A DNA stretch of 64,000 bases from Pseudomonas putida S13.1.2 (GCF_000498395.2 NZ_CP010979.1:62001-126000), one strand, 5' to 3'. Counted from the stretch's first letter, positions 8,592 to 20,673 are shown. Notes: generated by a model from the letters alone, not told the origin. Translations and numbers: made by a program.

Positions 8592-9260
8592 TCAGTTATG
8601 GGGCAGGTGCTCGTACAGGCTCTGGCACACGCCATTGATGTGTTCTTCTATCAGCCGCGCCGCCCGTTCTACATCCCGCGCCCGGCAGGCGGCGACGATA
8701 TCCCGGTGCTCGTGATCGGCGCGCAGCTTGCCCGCTGACAGGCTCATTTGCATGCGCAGGTAGCGTTCCACCTTGTCATGGATCGAGCGGATAAGGCCGA
8801 CCAGGTAAGGCCGCCGCGCCGGTTCGTACAGGCAGGCGTGCAGCGCCCAGTTGAGGTCGGCCCAGCGGCCCACATCGTCCTCGCCGATGAACTCCGCGCA
8901 GATGGCTTCGGCCTGGGCAAAATGTGCTTCGGTCATGTTCGGAATCGCCAGGCGAATCGCTTGCACTTCCAGCAACACACGTACCTCGAACATCTGCGCC
9001 AGTTCAGGTTCCGAGATGCGGGTAACCAGCGCGCCACGGTTGCGCTGAAAATCCACCAGGCCTTCGGCTTCCAGGCGCTTCAGGGCTTCGCGCACCGGGA
9101 TCTTGCTGACGTTGAACGCCTGCGCCACTTCGTCCTGACGCACCGGTTCGCCTTCGGCCAGCTGCCCCGAGATAATTGCCTCGCGCAGGTGTTTGGCGAT
9201 GATTTCCGACATCGAGGGCGTTGCACCCAGGTCGGTAGCTTTGAAAGACGGCAACGGCAC
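8592..9260 (-). CDS. GntR-family transcriptional regulator, FCD type
   Basis: A 222-residue regulator: N-terminal winged helix (HLREAIISGQLAEGEPVRQDEVAQAFNVSKIPVREALKRLEAEGLVDFQ pattern, about 20-75) and a C-terminal FCD ligand domain with metal-type histidines (HACLYE, DHEHRDIVAA). It probably represses the adjacent transporter/lyase operon and itself, released by the substrate. I start it at the GTG at 9260, giving VPLPSFKATDLG. The longer frame from 9398 would read through an operator-like sequence (9287-9302) and an A/T-rich stretch and adds residues not typical of the family. TTG at 9254 is also possible. Confidence 0.85.
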   Translation of the reverse strand: MPLPSFKATDLGATPSMSEIIAKHLREAIISGQLAEGEPVRQDEVAQAFNVSKIPVREALKRLEAEGLVDFQRNRGALVTRISEPELAQMFEVRVLLEVQAIRLAIPNMTEAHFAQAEAICAEFIGEDDVGRWADLNWALHACLYEPARRPYLVGLIRSIHDKVERYLRMQMSLSAGKLRADHEHRDIVAACRARDVERAARLIEEHINGVCQSLYEHLPHN

Positions 9261-9286
9261 GGGAAATTCCAGAATCAGGCGGTGCG

Positions 9287-9302
9287 GATATCTTATACGA
9301 AA
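9287..9302. promoter_or_regulatory. probable GntR/FCD autoregulatory operator
   Basis: GATATCTTATACGAAA, 27 bp upstream of the preferred GTG start of the regulator. It is nearly identical to the complement of 8411-8426. The arrangement fits autorepression plus control of the transporter operon. Confidence 0.6.
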
Positions 9303-9484
9303 CGCTTCGGCAGCCATACCGCCTGCAGCGGCGGGCGAAAATAGCGCGTTGCAACTATTCCCGGTGGCAGCACGGTGGGCATATGCTTGCCGGTTCAAGC
9401 ATCATCTTGCCGCCTGCGGCAATTACACCACTGTCGGCAGCCCCTTGACCGGAGCGCAGTTGCTGGGCATCAGGGAGAGCGTCC

Positions 9485-10483
9485 ATGAATCAGGAAACCA
9501 GGCCGGCACCCGCCGGCTTCAGTGAACAGCAATTGCACACCTTGTTCGAGTTGATCAGCGATGGCATCTGGGACTGGAATGCCAATACCGGCTACGTCTA
9601 TCGAAACCCGGGCTGGTACGCCATGCTCGGTTACGCCAGCCATTCAATGGCCAATTCGGTGCTCACCTGGGAAAGCGTGATCCATCCAGAGGACTACCCG
9701 CGGGTAATGGCGCATTTCGAGGCGTATATCAATCAGCGCAATGAGCGCTACCTCATCGAATACCGCTGTCGTTGCCAGGATGGCAGCTATCTGTGGATCG
9801 AAGACAGCGGCTACATCATTGCGCATAACCAGGACGGTTCGGTGGCGCGCATGCTCGGTGCGCACCGTAACATCGACGCCGGCAAACGCCGGGTGGCCCA
9901 GCTGGAACAGAAGAATCAGTCGCTGGAGTGCCTAGTGGCCGAGCGCACCCGCGAGCTGTCCTGGGTGAACCAGCAGTTGCAGCGGCAACTGGACGAAAAC
10001 CGCGAGTTGGCCGAGCGCGATGCATTGACCCGCATTGCCAACCGCTATCGGTTGGAAAAGACCTTGCAGCTGGAGTGCGAGCGGGCCCAGCGCTTCCGCC
10101 AGCCGTTGTCGCTGATCGCCATGGACATGGATGACTTCAAGCCGATCAACGACCGCTACGGCCATGCCCGTGGCGACGCGGCGCTGGTGCGGGTGGCCGA
10201 AAACCTGCGCACCTGCCAGCGTGAACTGGACCTGTTGGCCCGCTGGGGCGGGGATGAGTTTGTGCTTGTACTGCCGCAGACCACGCTGGGTGAGGCACTT
10301 GAAGTGGCGCTGCGCTTGCGCCAGGTGCTGGAGCAACTGGAGCCGGTGGGCGAGTGCCGGCTGACCATGAGCTATGGCGTGGTGCAATGGCAGGAAGGAG
10401 AGGATCAGCCTGCGTTGCTGGCGCGCGCCGACAAGGCGCTGTACCGGGCCAAGGCGGCCGGCAAGAATGCCATAGCCCCATAG
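9485..10483 (+). CDS. PAS-domain diguanylate cyclase
   Basis: A 332-residue cytoplasmic c-di-GMP synthase with no visible membrane segments. The PAS domain (about 15-140) shows the PAS3-type pattern WESVIHPEDYPRV and YRCRCQDGSYLWIEDSG. A charged helical linker (about 140-180) leads to a GGDEF domain with an intact GGDEF motif at residues 255-259. An RELD inhibitory site lies five residues before it, so product feedback is expected. It probably links an internal signal to biofilm or motility. The gene stands alone between the GntR regulator and lpdV. Confidence 0.92.
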   Translation: MNQETRPAPAGFSEQQLHTLFELISDGIWDWNANTGYVYRNPGWYAMLGYASHSMANSVLTWESVIHPEDYPRVMAHFEAYINQRNERYLIEYRCRCQDGSYLWIEDSGYIIAHNQDGSVARMLGAHRNIDAGKRRVAQLEQKNQSLECLVAERTRELSWVNQQLQRQLDENRELAERDALTRIANRYRLEKTLQLECERAQRFRQPLSLIAMDMDDFKPINDRYGHARGDAALVRVAENLRTCQRELDLLARWGGDEFVLVLPQTTLGEALEVALRLRQVLEQLEPVGECRLTMSYGVVQWQEGEDQPALLARADKALYRAKAAGKNAIAP

Positions 10484-10488
10484 CCTGA

Positions 10489-10510
10489 CGCGGTCCTATA
10501 AGGGACCGCG
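10489..10510 (+). terminator. hairpin behind the diguanylate cyclase
   Basis: GCGGTCC tataag GGACCGC just past the stop codon. It is a good stem but lacks a T run, so it is a weaker terminator candidate. Confidence 0.5.
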
Positions 10511-10537
10511 CAGGTGATAGGGATCAGCGCCTGAATG

Positions 10538-10573
10538 AAAAAAGACCCGCAGCGCCTCTCGGCGCAGCGGGCC
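10538..10573 (-). terminator. terminator of the bkd operon
   Basis: Read on the minus strand, GGCCCGCTGCGCC gagag GGCGCTGCGGGTC is followed by TTTTTTC, 25 bp after the lpdV stop. Confidence 0.85.
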
Positions 10574-10597
10574 AAATCGGCCTAGGCCGCTTCAGTG

Positions 10598-11983
10598 TCA
10601 GATATGCAGGGCGTGGCCCAAGGCACGCAACGCCGCTTCCTGTACCGCCTCACCCAGCGTCGGGTGGGCATGGATGGTACCGGCTACATCCTCCAGGCAC
10701 GCGCCCATCTCCAGCGACTGGGCAAACGCCGTAGACAGTTCGGAAACCGCCACGCCAACCGCTTGCCAGCCCAGGATCAGGTGATTGTCCCGGCGCGCTA
10801 CCACGCGCACGAAACCGCTTTTCGATTCCAGGCTCATGGCACGGCCGTTGGCGGCAAACGGGAAGTGCGCGACGATGCAGTCCAGCCCTTGCTGGCTGGC
10901 CTGCTCCGGGGTTTTGCCGACCACCACCACTTCCGGGTCGGTGAAGCACACCGCAGCAATCGCGGCAGGCTCGAAGCGGCGTGCCTTGCCGGCGATGATC
11001 TCGGCCACCATCTCGCCCTGGGCCATGGCCCGGTGCGCCAGCATCGGTTCGCCGGCCACGTCGCCGATGGCCCAGACGTTGTGCATGCTGGTCTGGCAGC
11101 GCGCGTCGATGGCAATGGCGGCGCCGTTCATTTTCAGGTCCAGGCACTCCAGGTTGAAACCTTGGGTGCGCGGCCGGCGGCCCACGGCCACCAGCACCTG
11201 GTCGGCTTCCAGGCGCAGTTGCCCGCCCTTGCCGTCGTTGGCCAGCAGGCAACCGTTCTCGTAACCCTCGACGCTGTGGCCCAGGTGCAGGGCGATGCCC
11301 AGCTTTTTCAACGACTCGGCCACCGGGGCAGTCAATTCGCTGTCGTAGGTCGGCAGGATGCGCTCACGCGCTTCCACCACGCTGACCTGCGCGCCCAGTT
11401 TGCGGTAGGCAATGCCCAGTTCCAGGCCGATATAGCCACCGCCCACCACCACCAGGTGTTGCGGCAGGGCTTTCGGTGCCAGCGCTTCGGTCGAGGAAAT
11501 CACCGGCCCACCCAGCGGCAGCATCGGCAGTTCGACACTGCTGGAACCGGTGGCCAGCAACAGGTGTTCGCACTGGATGCGCTGGCCATCAACCTCGACC
11601 TGCTTGCCATCGAGCACCTTCGCCCAGCCGTGAATCACCTTGACCCCGTGCTTTTTCAGCAGGGCGGCCACACCAGTGGTCAGGCGGTCGACGATGCCGT
11701 CCTTCCAGGCCACGCTCTGGCCGATATCCAGGCGCGGCGAGGCAACGCTGATGCCCAGTTCCGACGGCCCGGCAAAGCGTGAAGTCTGATGGAACTGCTC
11801 GGCCACATGGATCAGCGCCTTGGACGGAATGCAGCCGATGTTCAGGCAGGTACCGCCCAGTGCCTGGCCTTCCACCAGCACGGTAGGAATGCCCAGTTGC
11901 CCGGCGCGGATGGCGGCCACGTAGCCACCAGGGCCGCCGCCGATGATCAACAGGGTAGTCTGGATAGTCTGTTGCATGCTCAC
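10598..11983 (-). CDS. lpdV: dihydrolipoamide dehydrogenase (E3) of the branched-chain keto acid dehydrogenase
   Basis: A 461-residue FAD disulfide oxidoreductase that reoxidises the dihydrolipoyl group of BkdB with NAD+. Visible features are the N-terminal FAD-binding [19 protein letters not shown], the redox disulfide region [17 protein letters not shown], an NAD-binding [13 protein letters not shown], and the C-terminal active-site [14 protein letters not shown]. It is the last gene of bkdAA-bkdAB-bkdB-lpdV and overlaps bkdB by 4 bp, indicating translational coupling. P. putida is known to have this complex-specific E3, called LPD-Val. Confidence 0.96.
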   Translation of the reverse strand: MSMQQTIQTTLLIIGGGPGGYVAAIRAGQLGIPTVLVEGQALGGTCLNIGCIPSKALIHVAEQFHQTSRFAGPSELGISVASPRLDIGQSVAWKDGIVDRLTTGVAALLKKHGVKVIHGWAKVLDGKQVEVDGQRIQCEHLLLATGSSSVELPMLPLGGPVISSTEALAPKALPQHLVVVGGGYIGLELGIAYRKLGAQVSVVEARERILPTYDSELTAPVAESLKKLGIALHLGHSVEGYENGCLLANDGKGGQLRLEADQVLVAVGRRPRTQGFNLECLDLKMNGAAIAIDARCQTSMHNVWAIGDVAGEPMLAHRAMAQGEMVAEIIAGKARRFEPAAIAAVCFTDPEVVVVGKTPEQASQQGLDCIVAHFPFAANGRAMSLESKSGFVRVVARRDNHLILGWQAVGVAVSELSTAFAQSLEMGACLEDVAGTIHAHPTLGEAVQEAALRALGHALHI

Positions 11984-13251
11984 TCCACGAACAGGCAGGC
12001 GGGTTGTTCGAGCAGGCCACGCACGGCCTGGATGAACAACGCGGCGTCCATGCCGTCGACCACGCGGTGGTCGAACGAGCTGGACAGGTTCATCATCTTG
12101 CGCACGACGATCTGGCCGTCGATGACCACCGGCCGCTCAACCATGCGGTTGACGCCGACAATCGCCACTTCCGGCGTGTTGACCACCGGTGTGCTGACGA
12201 TGCCGCCCAGGGCGCCCAGGCTGGTCAGGGTGATGGTCGAGCCCGACAGCTCTTCGCGGTTGGCCTTGTTGTTGCGCGCAGCGTTGGCCAGGCGCGAAAT
12301 CTCGCCGGCATTGGCCCACAGGCTGCCCGCTTCGGCATGGCGCAGCACGGGCACCATCAGGCCGTTGTCACCCTGGGTGGCAATGCCGACATGCACCGCG
12401 CCATGGCGGGTGATGATCTGCGCTTCGTCGTCGTAGGTGGCGTTGATCTGCGGGAAGTCACGCAGCGCCACGACCAGGGCACGCACCAGGAACGGCAGCA
12501 ACGTCAGCTTGCCGCGGCTGTCGCCGTACTTGCTGTTGAGCTGTTGACGCAGGGCTTCCAGGGCGGTGACGTCGATTTCTTCCACATAGCTGAAGTGCGC
12601 GACCCGGCGCTTGGCGTCCTGCATGCGCTGGGCGATCTTGCGGCGCAGGCCGATCACCGGCACCTGCTCGCTGTCGCTGCGCTTGGCATAGCCATTCGGC
12701 GCTTGCCCGGCTGCATGCTGCGGCTTGCTCATGAAGGCGTCGAGGTCTTCGTGCAGGATACGCCCGGCCGGGCCGCTGCCATGCACGTAACGCAGTTCGA
12801 TACCGGTATCCAGCGCGCGTTTGCGCACGGCTGGCGAGGCCAGCGGCTTGTCGCCCGGCTGGCGCGCCACGATGGGCGCCGGCTCATGGTTGGCGGGTGC
12901 CTGGTACGGGGCCGGTTTTACGTCTTTGTGCGGCTCTGGCTTGGCTGCCACAGGGGCAGCAGGCACTTCGGCCGGCTTGGCTTGCGGCACATCCACATGG
13001 TTGCCGCTGCCTTCCACTTCAATGCGGATCAGCTCGCTGCCGACCGCCATCACTTCACCTGGCTGGCCACCCAGGGCCAGCACCTTGCCGCTGACCGGCG
13101 AAGGGATTTCCACAGTCGCCTTGTCGGTCATGACGTCGGCCACCACCTGGTCCTCGGCGATCATGTCGCCGACCTTGACGAACCATTCCACCAACTCGAC
13201 CTGCGCGATGCCTTCGCCAATGTCCGGCATCTTGATGACGTGCGTGCCCAT
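11980..13251 (-). CDS. bkdB: branched-chain alpha-keto acid dehydrogenase E2 (lipoamide acyltransferase)
   Basis: A 423-residue dihydrolipoyl transacylase, the structural core of the complex. It has one lipoyl domain at the N-terminus (lipoylated Lys44 in MTDKATVE), a Pro/Ala-rich linker (about 80-140), a peripheral-subunit-binding domain with [27 protein letters not shown], and the catalytic domain ending in [14 protein letters not shown] with the active-site histidine. It transfers branched acyl groups to CoA during valine, leucine and isoleucine degradation. The gene directly follows bkdAB, with no gap, and overlaps lpdV by 4 bp. Confidence 0.96.
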   Translation of the reverse strand: MGTHVIKMPDIGEGIAQVELVEWFVKVGDMIAEDQVVADVMTDKATVEIPSPVSGKVLALGGQPGEVMAVGSELIRIEVEGSGNHVDVPQAKPAEVPAAPVAAKPEPHKDVKPAPYQAPANHEPAPIVARQPGDKPLASPAVRKRALDTGIELRYVHGSGPAGRILHEDLDAFMSKPQHAAGQAPNGYAKRSDSEQVPVIGLRRKIAQRMQDAKRRVAHFSYVEEIDVTALEALRQQLNSKYGDSRGKLTLLPFLVRALVVALRDFPQINATYDDEAQIITRHGAVHVGIATQGDNGLMVPVLRHAEAGSLWANAGEISRLANAARNNKANREELSGSTITLTSLGALGGIVSTPVVNTPEVAIVGVNRMVERPVVIDGQIVVRKMMNLSSSFDHRVVDGMDAALFIQAVRGLLEQPACLFVE

Positions 13252-14310
<1,059 letters not shown>

Positions 14311-14311
14311 C

Positions 14312-15640
<1,329 letters not shown>

Positions 15641-15655
15641 TTAGTGGCCCGGCAG

Positions 15656-15668
15656 GAGAATTTTTCTC
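15656..15668. promoter_or_regulatory. candidate BkdR-binding palindrome in the bkdR-bkdAA intergenic region
   Basis: GAGAA TTT TTCTC, a small A/T-centred palindrome of the kind Lrp-family proteins bind, in the 198-bp divergent region. BkdR of P. putida is known to bind between bkdR and the first E1 gene. That this exact palindrome is used is my inference. Confidence 0.35.
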
Positions 15669-15742
15669 TCAAGTTGATTGCCTTTGCCGAGCGGTGCAGA
15701 TAAACATTCCGCATAAACACAAAAAACCGGTGATTTTGTCTC

Positions 15743-16228
15743 ATGCGCAAACTCGATCGTACCGATATCGGCATTCTCAACAGCCTTCAGGAAAACGCCC
15801 GCATCACCAACGCTGAGCTGGCACGCTCGGTCAACCTGTCGCCCACGCCCTGTTTCAACCGGGTGCGGGCCATGGAAGAACTGGGGGTAATCCGCCAGCA
15901 GGTGACGTTGCTGTCACCCGAGGCGCTGGGGCTGGATGTAAACGTGTTCATCCATGTCAGCCTGGAAAAGCAGGTGGAGCAGTCGTTGCACCGCTTCGAG
16001 GAGGAGATTGCCGAACGGCCCGAGGTGATGGAGTGCTACCTGATGACGGGGGACCCGGATTACCTGTTGCGGGTACTGTTGCCGAGCATCCAGGCGCTGG
16101 AGCGGTTTCTCGATTACCTGACGCGGTTGCCGGGGGTGGCCAATATCCGCTCGAGTTTTGCCTTGAAGCAGGTGCGGTACAAGACCGCTCTGCCGTTGCC
16201 GGCCAATGGCATGACCTTGCGGGAATAG
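15743..16228 (+). CDS. bkdR: BkdR, Lrp-family activator of the bkd operon
   Basis: A 161-residue Lrp/AsnC regulator: N-terminal helix-turn-helix ([47 protein letters not shown] pattern) and a C-terminal ligand domain with [16 protein letters not shown] and [19 protein letters not shown]. In P. putida, BkdR activates the branched-chain keto acid dehydrogenase operon in response to branched-chain amino acids, and its divergent position here matches. A REP element follows the gene. Confidence 0.94.
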
Positions 16229-16240
16229 CTGGCTCATGTA

Positions 16241-16339
16241 CCGGCCTCTTCGCGGGTGAACCCGCTCCCACAGGGACCCCACAAGTCTTGAAGACTATGC
16301 CGTACCTGTGGGAGCGGGTTTACCCGCGAAGAGGCCAGT
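16241..16339. repeat. REP/BIME element 2
   Basis: CCGGCCTCTTCGCGGGTGAACCCGCTCCCACAGG ... ACCTGTGGGAGCGGGTTTACCCGCGAAGAGGCCAG: two REP units head to head behind bkdR. Confidence 0.9.
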
Positions 16340-16386
16340 ACAGGTGTTTAAAGCGGGTGCTTGATATTTTAAACACCCCCAGCCTA

Positions 16387-16410
16387 TGTTGTTGTCAGCG
16401 TACAACAACA
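16387..16410. promoter_or_regulatory. 24-bp perfect palindrome at the start of the glutamine-synthetase-like gene
   Basis: TGTTGTTGT cagcgt ACAACAACA: two perfect 9-bp arms with a 6-bp spacer, ending 12 bp before the ATG and touching the ribosome binding site (aagga). It looks like a repressor operator, or an mRNA hairpin that could mask the ribosome binding site. Confidence 0.6.
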
Positions 16411-16422
16411 AGGACAAGCGTC

Positions 16423-17745
16423 ATGAGCACCGCTCAGCTTCAGGGCATCGATGAAATCGAATGCGTCACCCCCGACCTCAACGGCGTGCCGCGCGGCAAG
16501 GTGATGACCGCCGAGGGCTTCCTTGAAGGCCGCCGCCTGCAAATGGCCCGGGGGGTGTTGCTGCAATGCATCATGGGCGGCTACCCGCCGGCAAAATTCT
16601 ACGGCAGCGACGACGGTGACCTGGCGCTGGTGGCCGCACCCAGCCAGGTCCATCGCCTGCCCTGGAGCAGCCACGGCCGCGCCCTGGCCATCTGCGATGC
16701 CAATGAACTGGATGGCCGGCCCTCGGCACTGTCCACCCGTGGCCAGCTCAAGGCGGTGATTGCCCGCTACGCGGCCCTGGGGTTGGCGCCAGTGGTGGCG
16801 ACCGAACTCGAATTCTTTGTTTTTGCCCCCAACAGCGACCCGCAGCAGCCGTTTCAGCCTCCCGTAGGCAGCGATGGCCGCCGCGAGCTTGGCCATTCGG
16901 CGTTCAGTGTCAGCTCCAACAACGGCCTGCGCCCGTTCTTCCAAGAGGTGTACCAGTGCATGGCTGCGCTCGGCCTGCCCCGTGACACCTTCATGCACGA
17001 AATGGGCGTCAGCCAGTTCGAGATCAACCTGCTGCACGGCGACCCGCTGGTGCTGGCTGACCAGACGTTCCTGTTCAAGCACCTGCTCAAGGAAGTGGCG
17101 CTCAAGCATGGGCTGACCGTGGTGTGCATGGCCAAGCCGCTGGCGCGTACCCCCGGTAGCTCCATGCACATTCACCAGAGCCTGGTCGAAACAGGCAGCG
17201 GGCGTAACGTGTTCAGCGACGAGCAAGGCCTGCCGACCGACACCTTCCACCATTTCATCGGTGGCCTGCAGGCGTGCATGGCCGACTTCACGGCGCTGTT
17301 CGCGCCCAACGTCAATTCCTATCAGCGCCTGTGCCACCCCTATGCCTCGCCAAACAATGCCTGCTGGTCCGAGGACAACCGCGCTGCCGGCTTGCGCATT
17401 CCGGCCAGTGCGCCGGCAGCGCGGCGGGTCGAAAACCGCTTGCCCGGCGCCGACGCCAACCCCTACCTGGCCATCGCTGCCAGCCTGGCCGCAGGGCTGC
17501 ACGGTATCGAGCAGCGCCTGCAACCTTCGCCGGCCATACAGGGCGAGTTCGAAGTGCCCGAGCACCTGAGCCTGCCGTGTACCCTGCATGCCGCGCTCGA
17601 ACGGCTCAAGCGCAGCGCGCTGGCACGGGAACTGTTCGGCAGCGAGTTCATCGAAGGCTACATCGCCAGCAAAACCTTGGAGCTGACCGACTTCTACGAC
17701 GAGATCACCCCGTGGGAGCGCCGGGTGCTGGCGGCACAGGCCTGA
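16423..17745 (+). CDS. glutamine synthetase-family ligase (gamma-glutamylpolyamine synthetase-like)
   Basis: A 440-residue ATP-dependent ligase of the GlnA/PuuA superfamily. Recognisable parts are the beta-grasp start (EIECVTPDLNGVPRGK), the metal-binding VVATELEFFVF, and the ATP/metal segment GSSMHIHQSL followed by RVENRLPGADANPYLAIAA. It lacks the C-terminal adenylylation region typical of GlnA-I, so ligation of glutamate to an amine or polyamine is more likely than ammonia assimilation. The substrate is not known. The ATG at 16423 follows an aaggac ribosome site; the longer frame overlaps bkdR and a REP and is rejected. Confidence 0.88.
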   Translation: MSTAQLQGIDEIECVTPDLNGVPRGKVMTAEGFLEGRRLQMARGVLLQCIMGGYPPAKFYGSDDGDLALVAAPSQVHRLPWSSHGRALAICDANELDGRPSALSTRGQLKAVIARYAALGLAPVVATELEFFVFAPNSDPQQPFQPPVGSDGRRELGHSAFSVSSNNGLRPFFQEVYQCMAALGLPRDTFMHEMGVSQFEINLLHGDPLVLADQTFLFKHLLKEVALKHGLTVVCMAKPLARTPGSSMHIHQSLVETGSGRNVFSDEQGLPTDTFHHFIGGLQACMADFTALFAPNVNSYQRLCHPYASPNNACWSEDNRAAGLRIPASAPAARRVENRLPGADANPYLAIAASLAAGLHGIEQRLQPSPAIQGEFEVPEHLSLPCTLHAALERLKRSALARELFGSEFIEGYIASKTLELTDFYDEITPWERRVLAAQA

Positions 17746-17873
17746 TCGCGACACCACCTGCACCGGGCACGTCTGCGCCACGGCATTTTGCTGGCGGGGG
17801 CCTGCACTGACCGGCATTTGCCCTTATGCTGCTAGCACCTACCGCCACCTGACCAGGGAGCTTCTCGGTACGT

Positions 17874-19214
17874 ATGCGAAATGTATGGAAGCCGTTTCAG
17901 TCGTTGTATTTCGCCGCGCTGATGATGTTGATCGGTTCGGGCCTGCTCAGTACCTACCTGGCCCTGCGCCTGGCGGCCGACCATGTCGACAGCCTGTGGG
18001 TGGGTGCGTTGATGGCGGCCAACTACTTTGGCCTGGCCGTCGGCGGCAAGGTCGGCCACCGGCTGATTGGCCGGGTAGGGCACATTCGCGCCTATGCCAC
18101 CTGCGCCGGTATCGTCGGTGCGGCGGTACTTGGCCATGGCATGACCAGTTGGCTACCGGCCTGGGTCGGGCTGCGGATGATCGTCGGCCTGGGGATGATG
18201 TGCCAGTACATGGTCATCGAGAGCTGGCTCAACGAGCAGGCCGATGTGAAACACCGCGGTGCGGTGTTCAGCGGCTACATGATCGCCTCGTACCTGGGGC
18301 TGGTGCTCGGCCAGCTGATTCTGGTGGTGCACCCTGAGCTTGGCCCGGAGCTGCTGATGCTGGTGGCGATGTGTTTTGCCCTGTGCCTGGTGCCGGTGGC
18401 AATGACCCGGCGCATTCACCCGGCGCCCTTGCGCCCGGCACCGATGGAGCCGAAGTTCTTCATCAAGCGCGTGCCGCAGTCGCTCAGTACGGTACTGGGT
18501 TCGGGGTTGATCGTCGGCTCGTTCTACGGCCTGGCGCCTTTGTATGCCTCAAGCCAGGGGATGACCACCGAGCAGATCGGCCTGTTCATGGGTAGCTGCA
18601 TTTTTGCCGGCCTGCTGGTGCAGTGGCCGCTGGGCTGGTTGTCTGACCGTTACGACCGGGCGGTGCTGATCCGCAGCGTGGCAATAGGCCTGGCGCTGGC
18701 TGCTGCGCCCTTGGCGATACTGCCCAGTGTGCCGCTGGAGTTGCTGTTCGGTTTCGGTTTCCTGATTTCGTTGCTGCAGTTCTGCCTGTACCCGCTGGCA
18801 GTGGCGTTTTCCAACGACCACGTGGAAAGCGAGCGACGGGTGTCGCTGACGGCCATGCTGCTGGTCACCTATGGCGTGGGCGCGTGCATCGGGCCCCTGG
18901 CGGCGGGCGTGCTGATGAAGGTGCTGGGCGCGCAGATGCTGTATGCGTTCTTTGTGTTCTTCGCCCTGGTGCTGGTGTGGCGCATTCGGCCGAAAGCGGT
19001 TACCGGGCTTCACCAGGTGCAGGATGCGCCGTTGGGTCACGTGGCGATGCCGGCGGCCGGTTCGCCCTTGTCGGCAGCGCTGGACCCACGTGTGGATGAG
19101 CAGACCGTACAGGACGTGATGCAGGCGCCGGTGGCGGCGGAAGATACCGAGGGTGAAGATAAAGGGGCTGAACAACAGGCAGCTGAACCGGAGGAGGTCA
19201 GCAAGTCGGTGTAA
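17874..19214 (+). CDS. MFS transporter (YcaD-like)
   Basis: A 446-residue inner-membrane major facilitator protein with about twelve hydrophobic segments in residues 10-375. GGKVGHRLIGRVGHIRAY after TM2 and LGWLSDRYDRAVLIR after TM8 are the MFS loop signatures, and RMIVGLGMMCQYMVIESWLNEQ resembles YcaD-type carriers. The last about 75 residues are hydrophilic and acidic. The substrate is unknown. The ATG at 17874 has a slightly distant cagggag upstream. It is separated by about 130 bp from the ligase gene, so joint transcription is possible. Confidence 0.85.
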   Translation: MRNVWKPFQSLYFAALMMLIGSGLLSTYLALRLAADHVDSLWVGALMAANYFGLAVGGKVGHRLIGRVGHIRAYATCAGIVGAAVLGHGMTSWLPAWVGLRMIVGLGMMCQYMVIESWLNEQADVKHRGAVFSGYMIASYLGLVLGQLILVVHPELGPELLMLVAMCFALCLVPVAMTRRIHPAPLRPAPMEPKFFIKRVPQSLSTVLGSGLIVGSFYGLAPLYASSQGMTTEQIGLFMGSCIFAGLLVQWPLGWLSDRYDRAVLIRSVAIGLALAAAPLAILPSVPLELLFGFGFLISLLQFCLYPLAVAFSNDHVESERRVSLTAMLLVTYGVGACIGPLAAGVLMKVLGAQMLYAFFVFFALVLVWRIRPKAVTGLHQVQDAPLGHVAMPAAGSPLSAALDPRVDEQTVQDVMQAPVAAEDTEGEDKGAEQQAAEPEEVSKSV

Positions 19215-19221
19215 GCCTGTA

Positions 19222-19320
19222 CCGGCCTCTTCGCGGGCTTGCCCGCTCCCACAGGTACCGCACAGTGCCTGAAATCGGTGCATTACCTGTGGGAGCGGGC
19301 AAGCCCGCGAAGGGGCCGGC
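19222..19320. repeat. REP/BIME element 3
   Basis: CCGGCCTCTTCGCGGGCTTGCCCGCTCCCACAGG paired with CCTGTGGGAGCGGGCAAGCCCGCGAAGGGGCCGG, just behind the MFS gene. Confidence 0.9.
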
Positions 19321-19338
19321 ACTGGAAGAACACAAATG

Positions 19339-19367
19339 AAAACGCCACCTCGATAGGTGGCGTTTTT
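19339..19367. terminator. bidirectional terminator between MFS gene and flgZ
   Basis: AAAACGCCACCT cgat AGGTGGCGTTTTT: a perfect stem with A and T flanks between convergent genes. Confidence 0.9.
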
Positions 19368-19382
19368 GCATTCAGCCGATGA

Positions 19383-20126
19383 TCAATAGTCGTCCTTGTC
19401 GAACCGCCGCGCCTCACGCTGCAGCTGGTACACAAAGCTCTCGACCTTGCGCTGTGCCTGCCCGCTCAGGTTATGGAAGCGCACGCCAGCGAAGGTGGTG
19501 TTGATGTGCTCTTCATAGTGCAGGTGACGCAGTTCGACCATGGTGTCCACCAGGCCCAGCGGGTTGCCCGCCTTGAAACGCTCGTACACCTGGCCCAGTT
19601 GCAGGCGGCTTTCCACGTCGCCTTCAAAACGCAGTTTGCAGCCGGTGGCCGAGATGTCCAGCAGCTTGCCACGCAGGGCGCCGTTACCCTTCAGGTGGGT
19701 GCCATCGAGGATGATGTCGACCAGTTGCGACAGCTTCAGCGCGGCGCGGAAGGCGTTGCGGCGCTGGTGGTAAGTCATTTCTTGCGGCATGGCACCGCTG
19801 TAGCAGCGGTGGCCGTCGACTTCGCTGATCTTCAGCGCGTGGTTGCATTCCCAGGCGATACGCACGCCATCGTGGAAGCCCTCAACCCGGAAGTGCTCGC
19901 CGTTTTCGATGAATTTCTCACCGTCGCGCGGGATCATCTCGTCCAGTGCCAGGGTGTTGCTTTCACGGTCCACGTGCACCACGTAGCTCTGGAAGCGCTG
20001 GCTGCGGTCATTGAAGGTGATGATCAGGGGGTCGTGGCTTTCCTGCAGTTGCCGCAAGTTGGCCGCAATCTCCAAGGGGGTGTTCAGCACCTTTGGCGGT
20101 TGCGGTGCTTCGGTTTCGTTGAACAC
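19383..20126 (-). CDS. flgZ: flagellar brake protein, YcgR/FlgZ (PilZ domain)
   Basis: A 247-residue c-di-GMP receptor that slows flagellar rotation. The N-terminal YcgR domain (about 15-115, with [21 protein letters not shown]) precedes a PilZ domain whose binding motif is complete: RRNAFR and [11 protein letters not shown] (RxxxR and DxSxxG). It lies at the end of the flgA/flgM/flgN/flgZ minus-strand block, 80 bp downstream of flgN, as in other pseudomonads. Confidence 0.93.
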   Translation of the reverse strand: MFNETEAPQPPKVLNTPLEIAANLRQLQESHDPLIITFNDRSQRFQSYVVHVDRESNTLALDEMIPRDGEKFIENGEHFRVEGFHDGVRIAWECNHALKISEVDGHRCYSGAMPQEMTYHQRRNAFRAALKLSQLVDIILDGTHLKGNGALRGKLLDISATGCKLRFEGDVESRLQLGQVYERFKAGNPLGLVDTMVELRHLHYEEHINTTFAGVRFHNLSGQAQRKVESFVYQLQREARRFDKDDY

Positions 20127-20205
20127 GGCTTATCGTTCTCCAGGCAAAAGCGACACACGCAAGTAACGGCATTTTGCCAGTATGTTCCGTGCCTTGATAG
20201 AAAAA

Positions 20206-20673
20206 TCACACTTGGCTGAGGGCCCGTGGCTTGGCCAGCAGCGAGGTGCTGCCGCGGCTGTCGTAGAGCGACGGCGAGTCGCCGCCCATGAGGATTCTGA
20301 TCTGGTTGTTGGTGACATGTTGCTGCACCTGGATGATCCGGCCGTTGGTCTGGTTGACCTGCTGGCAGTCGTCCATCAGTTTCGACAGCATGTCCAGCCG
20401 CTGCAGCATCGCCTCGCCATGGGGCGATTGTGCGGCTACCGCTTGCACGCCAGTGCGATCGGCACTCAGGCCCAGGCTGCCGAGCAACTGGCTGCGGCGC
20501 TGGCCGTGCTGCTCGAGCAAGATGATCAGCGACTGCTTGCGCGCCAGGATTTGTTCCAGCAGCGGCATGTCGCGGCCATGCAGGGCGATCGCTTCTTTAT
20601 TCAGAAGGTCGAGCAGTTCCTGCATTGGGGCAATGTCATCTTCGATCAGTTGCAGCAAGGTGGTGTCGTGCAT
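20206..20673 (-). CDS. flgN: FlgN, export chaperone for hook-associated proteins
   Basis: A 155-residue largely helical cytoplasmic protein. FlgN binds FlgK and FlgL before export. The LIEDDIAPMQELLDLLNKEAIALHGRDMPLLEQIL pattern is typical of the family. It lies directly behind flgM, the usual flgMN pairing, and probably shares the sigma-28 promoter at 21074-21100. Confidence 0.92.
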   Translation of the reverse strand: MHDTTLLQLIEDDIAPMQELLDLLNKEAIALHGRDMPLLEQILARKQSLIILLEQHGQRRSQLLGSLGLSADRTGVQAVAAQSPHGEAMLQRLDMLSKLMDDCQQVNQTNGRIIQVQQHVTNNQIRILMGGDSPSLYDSRGSTSLLAKPRALSQV

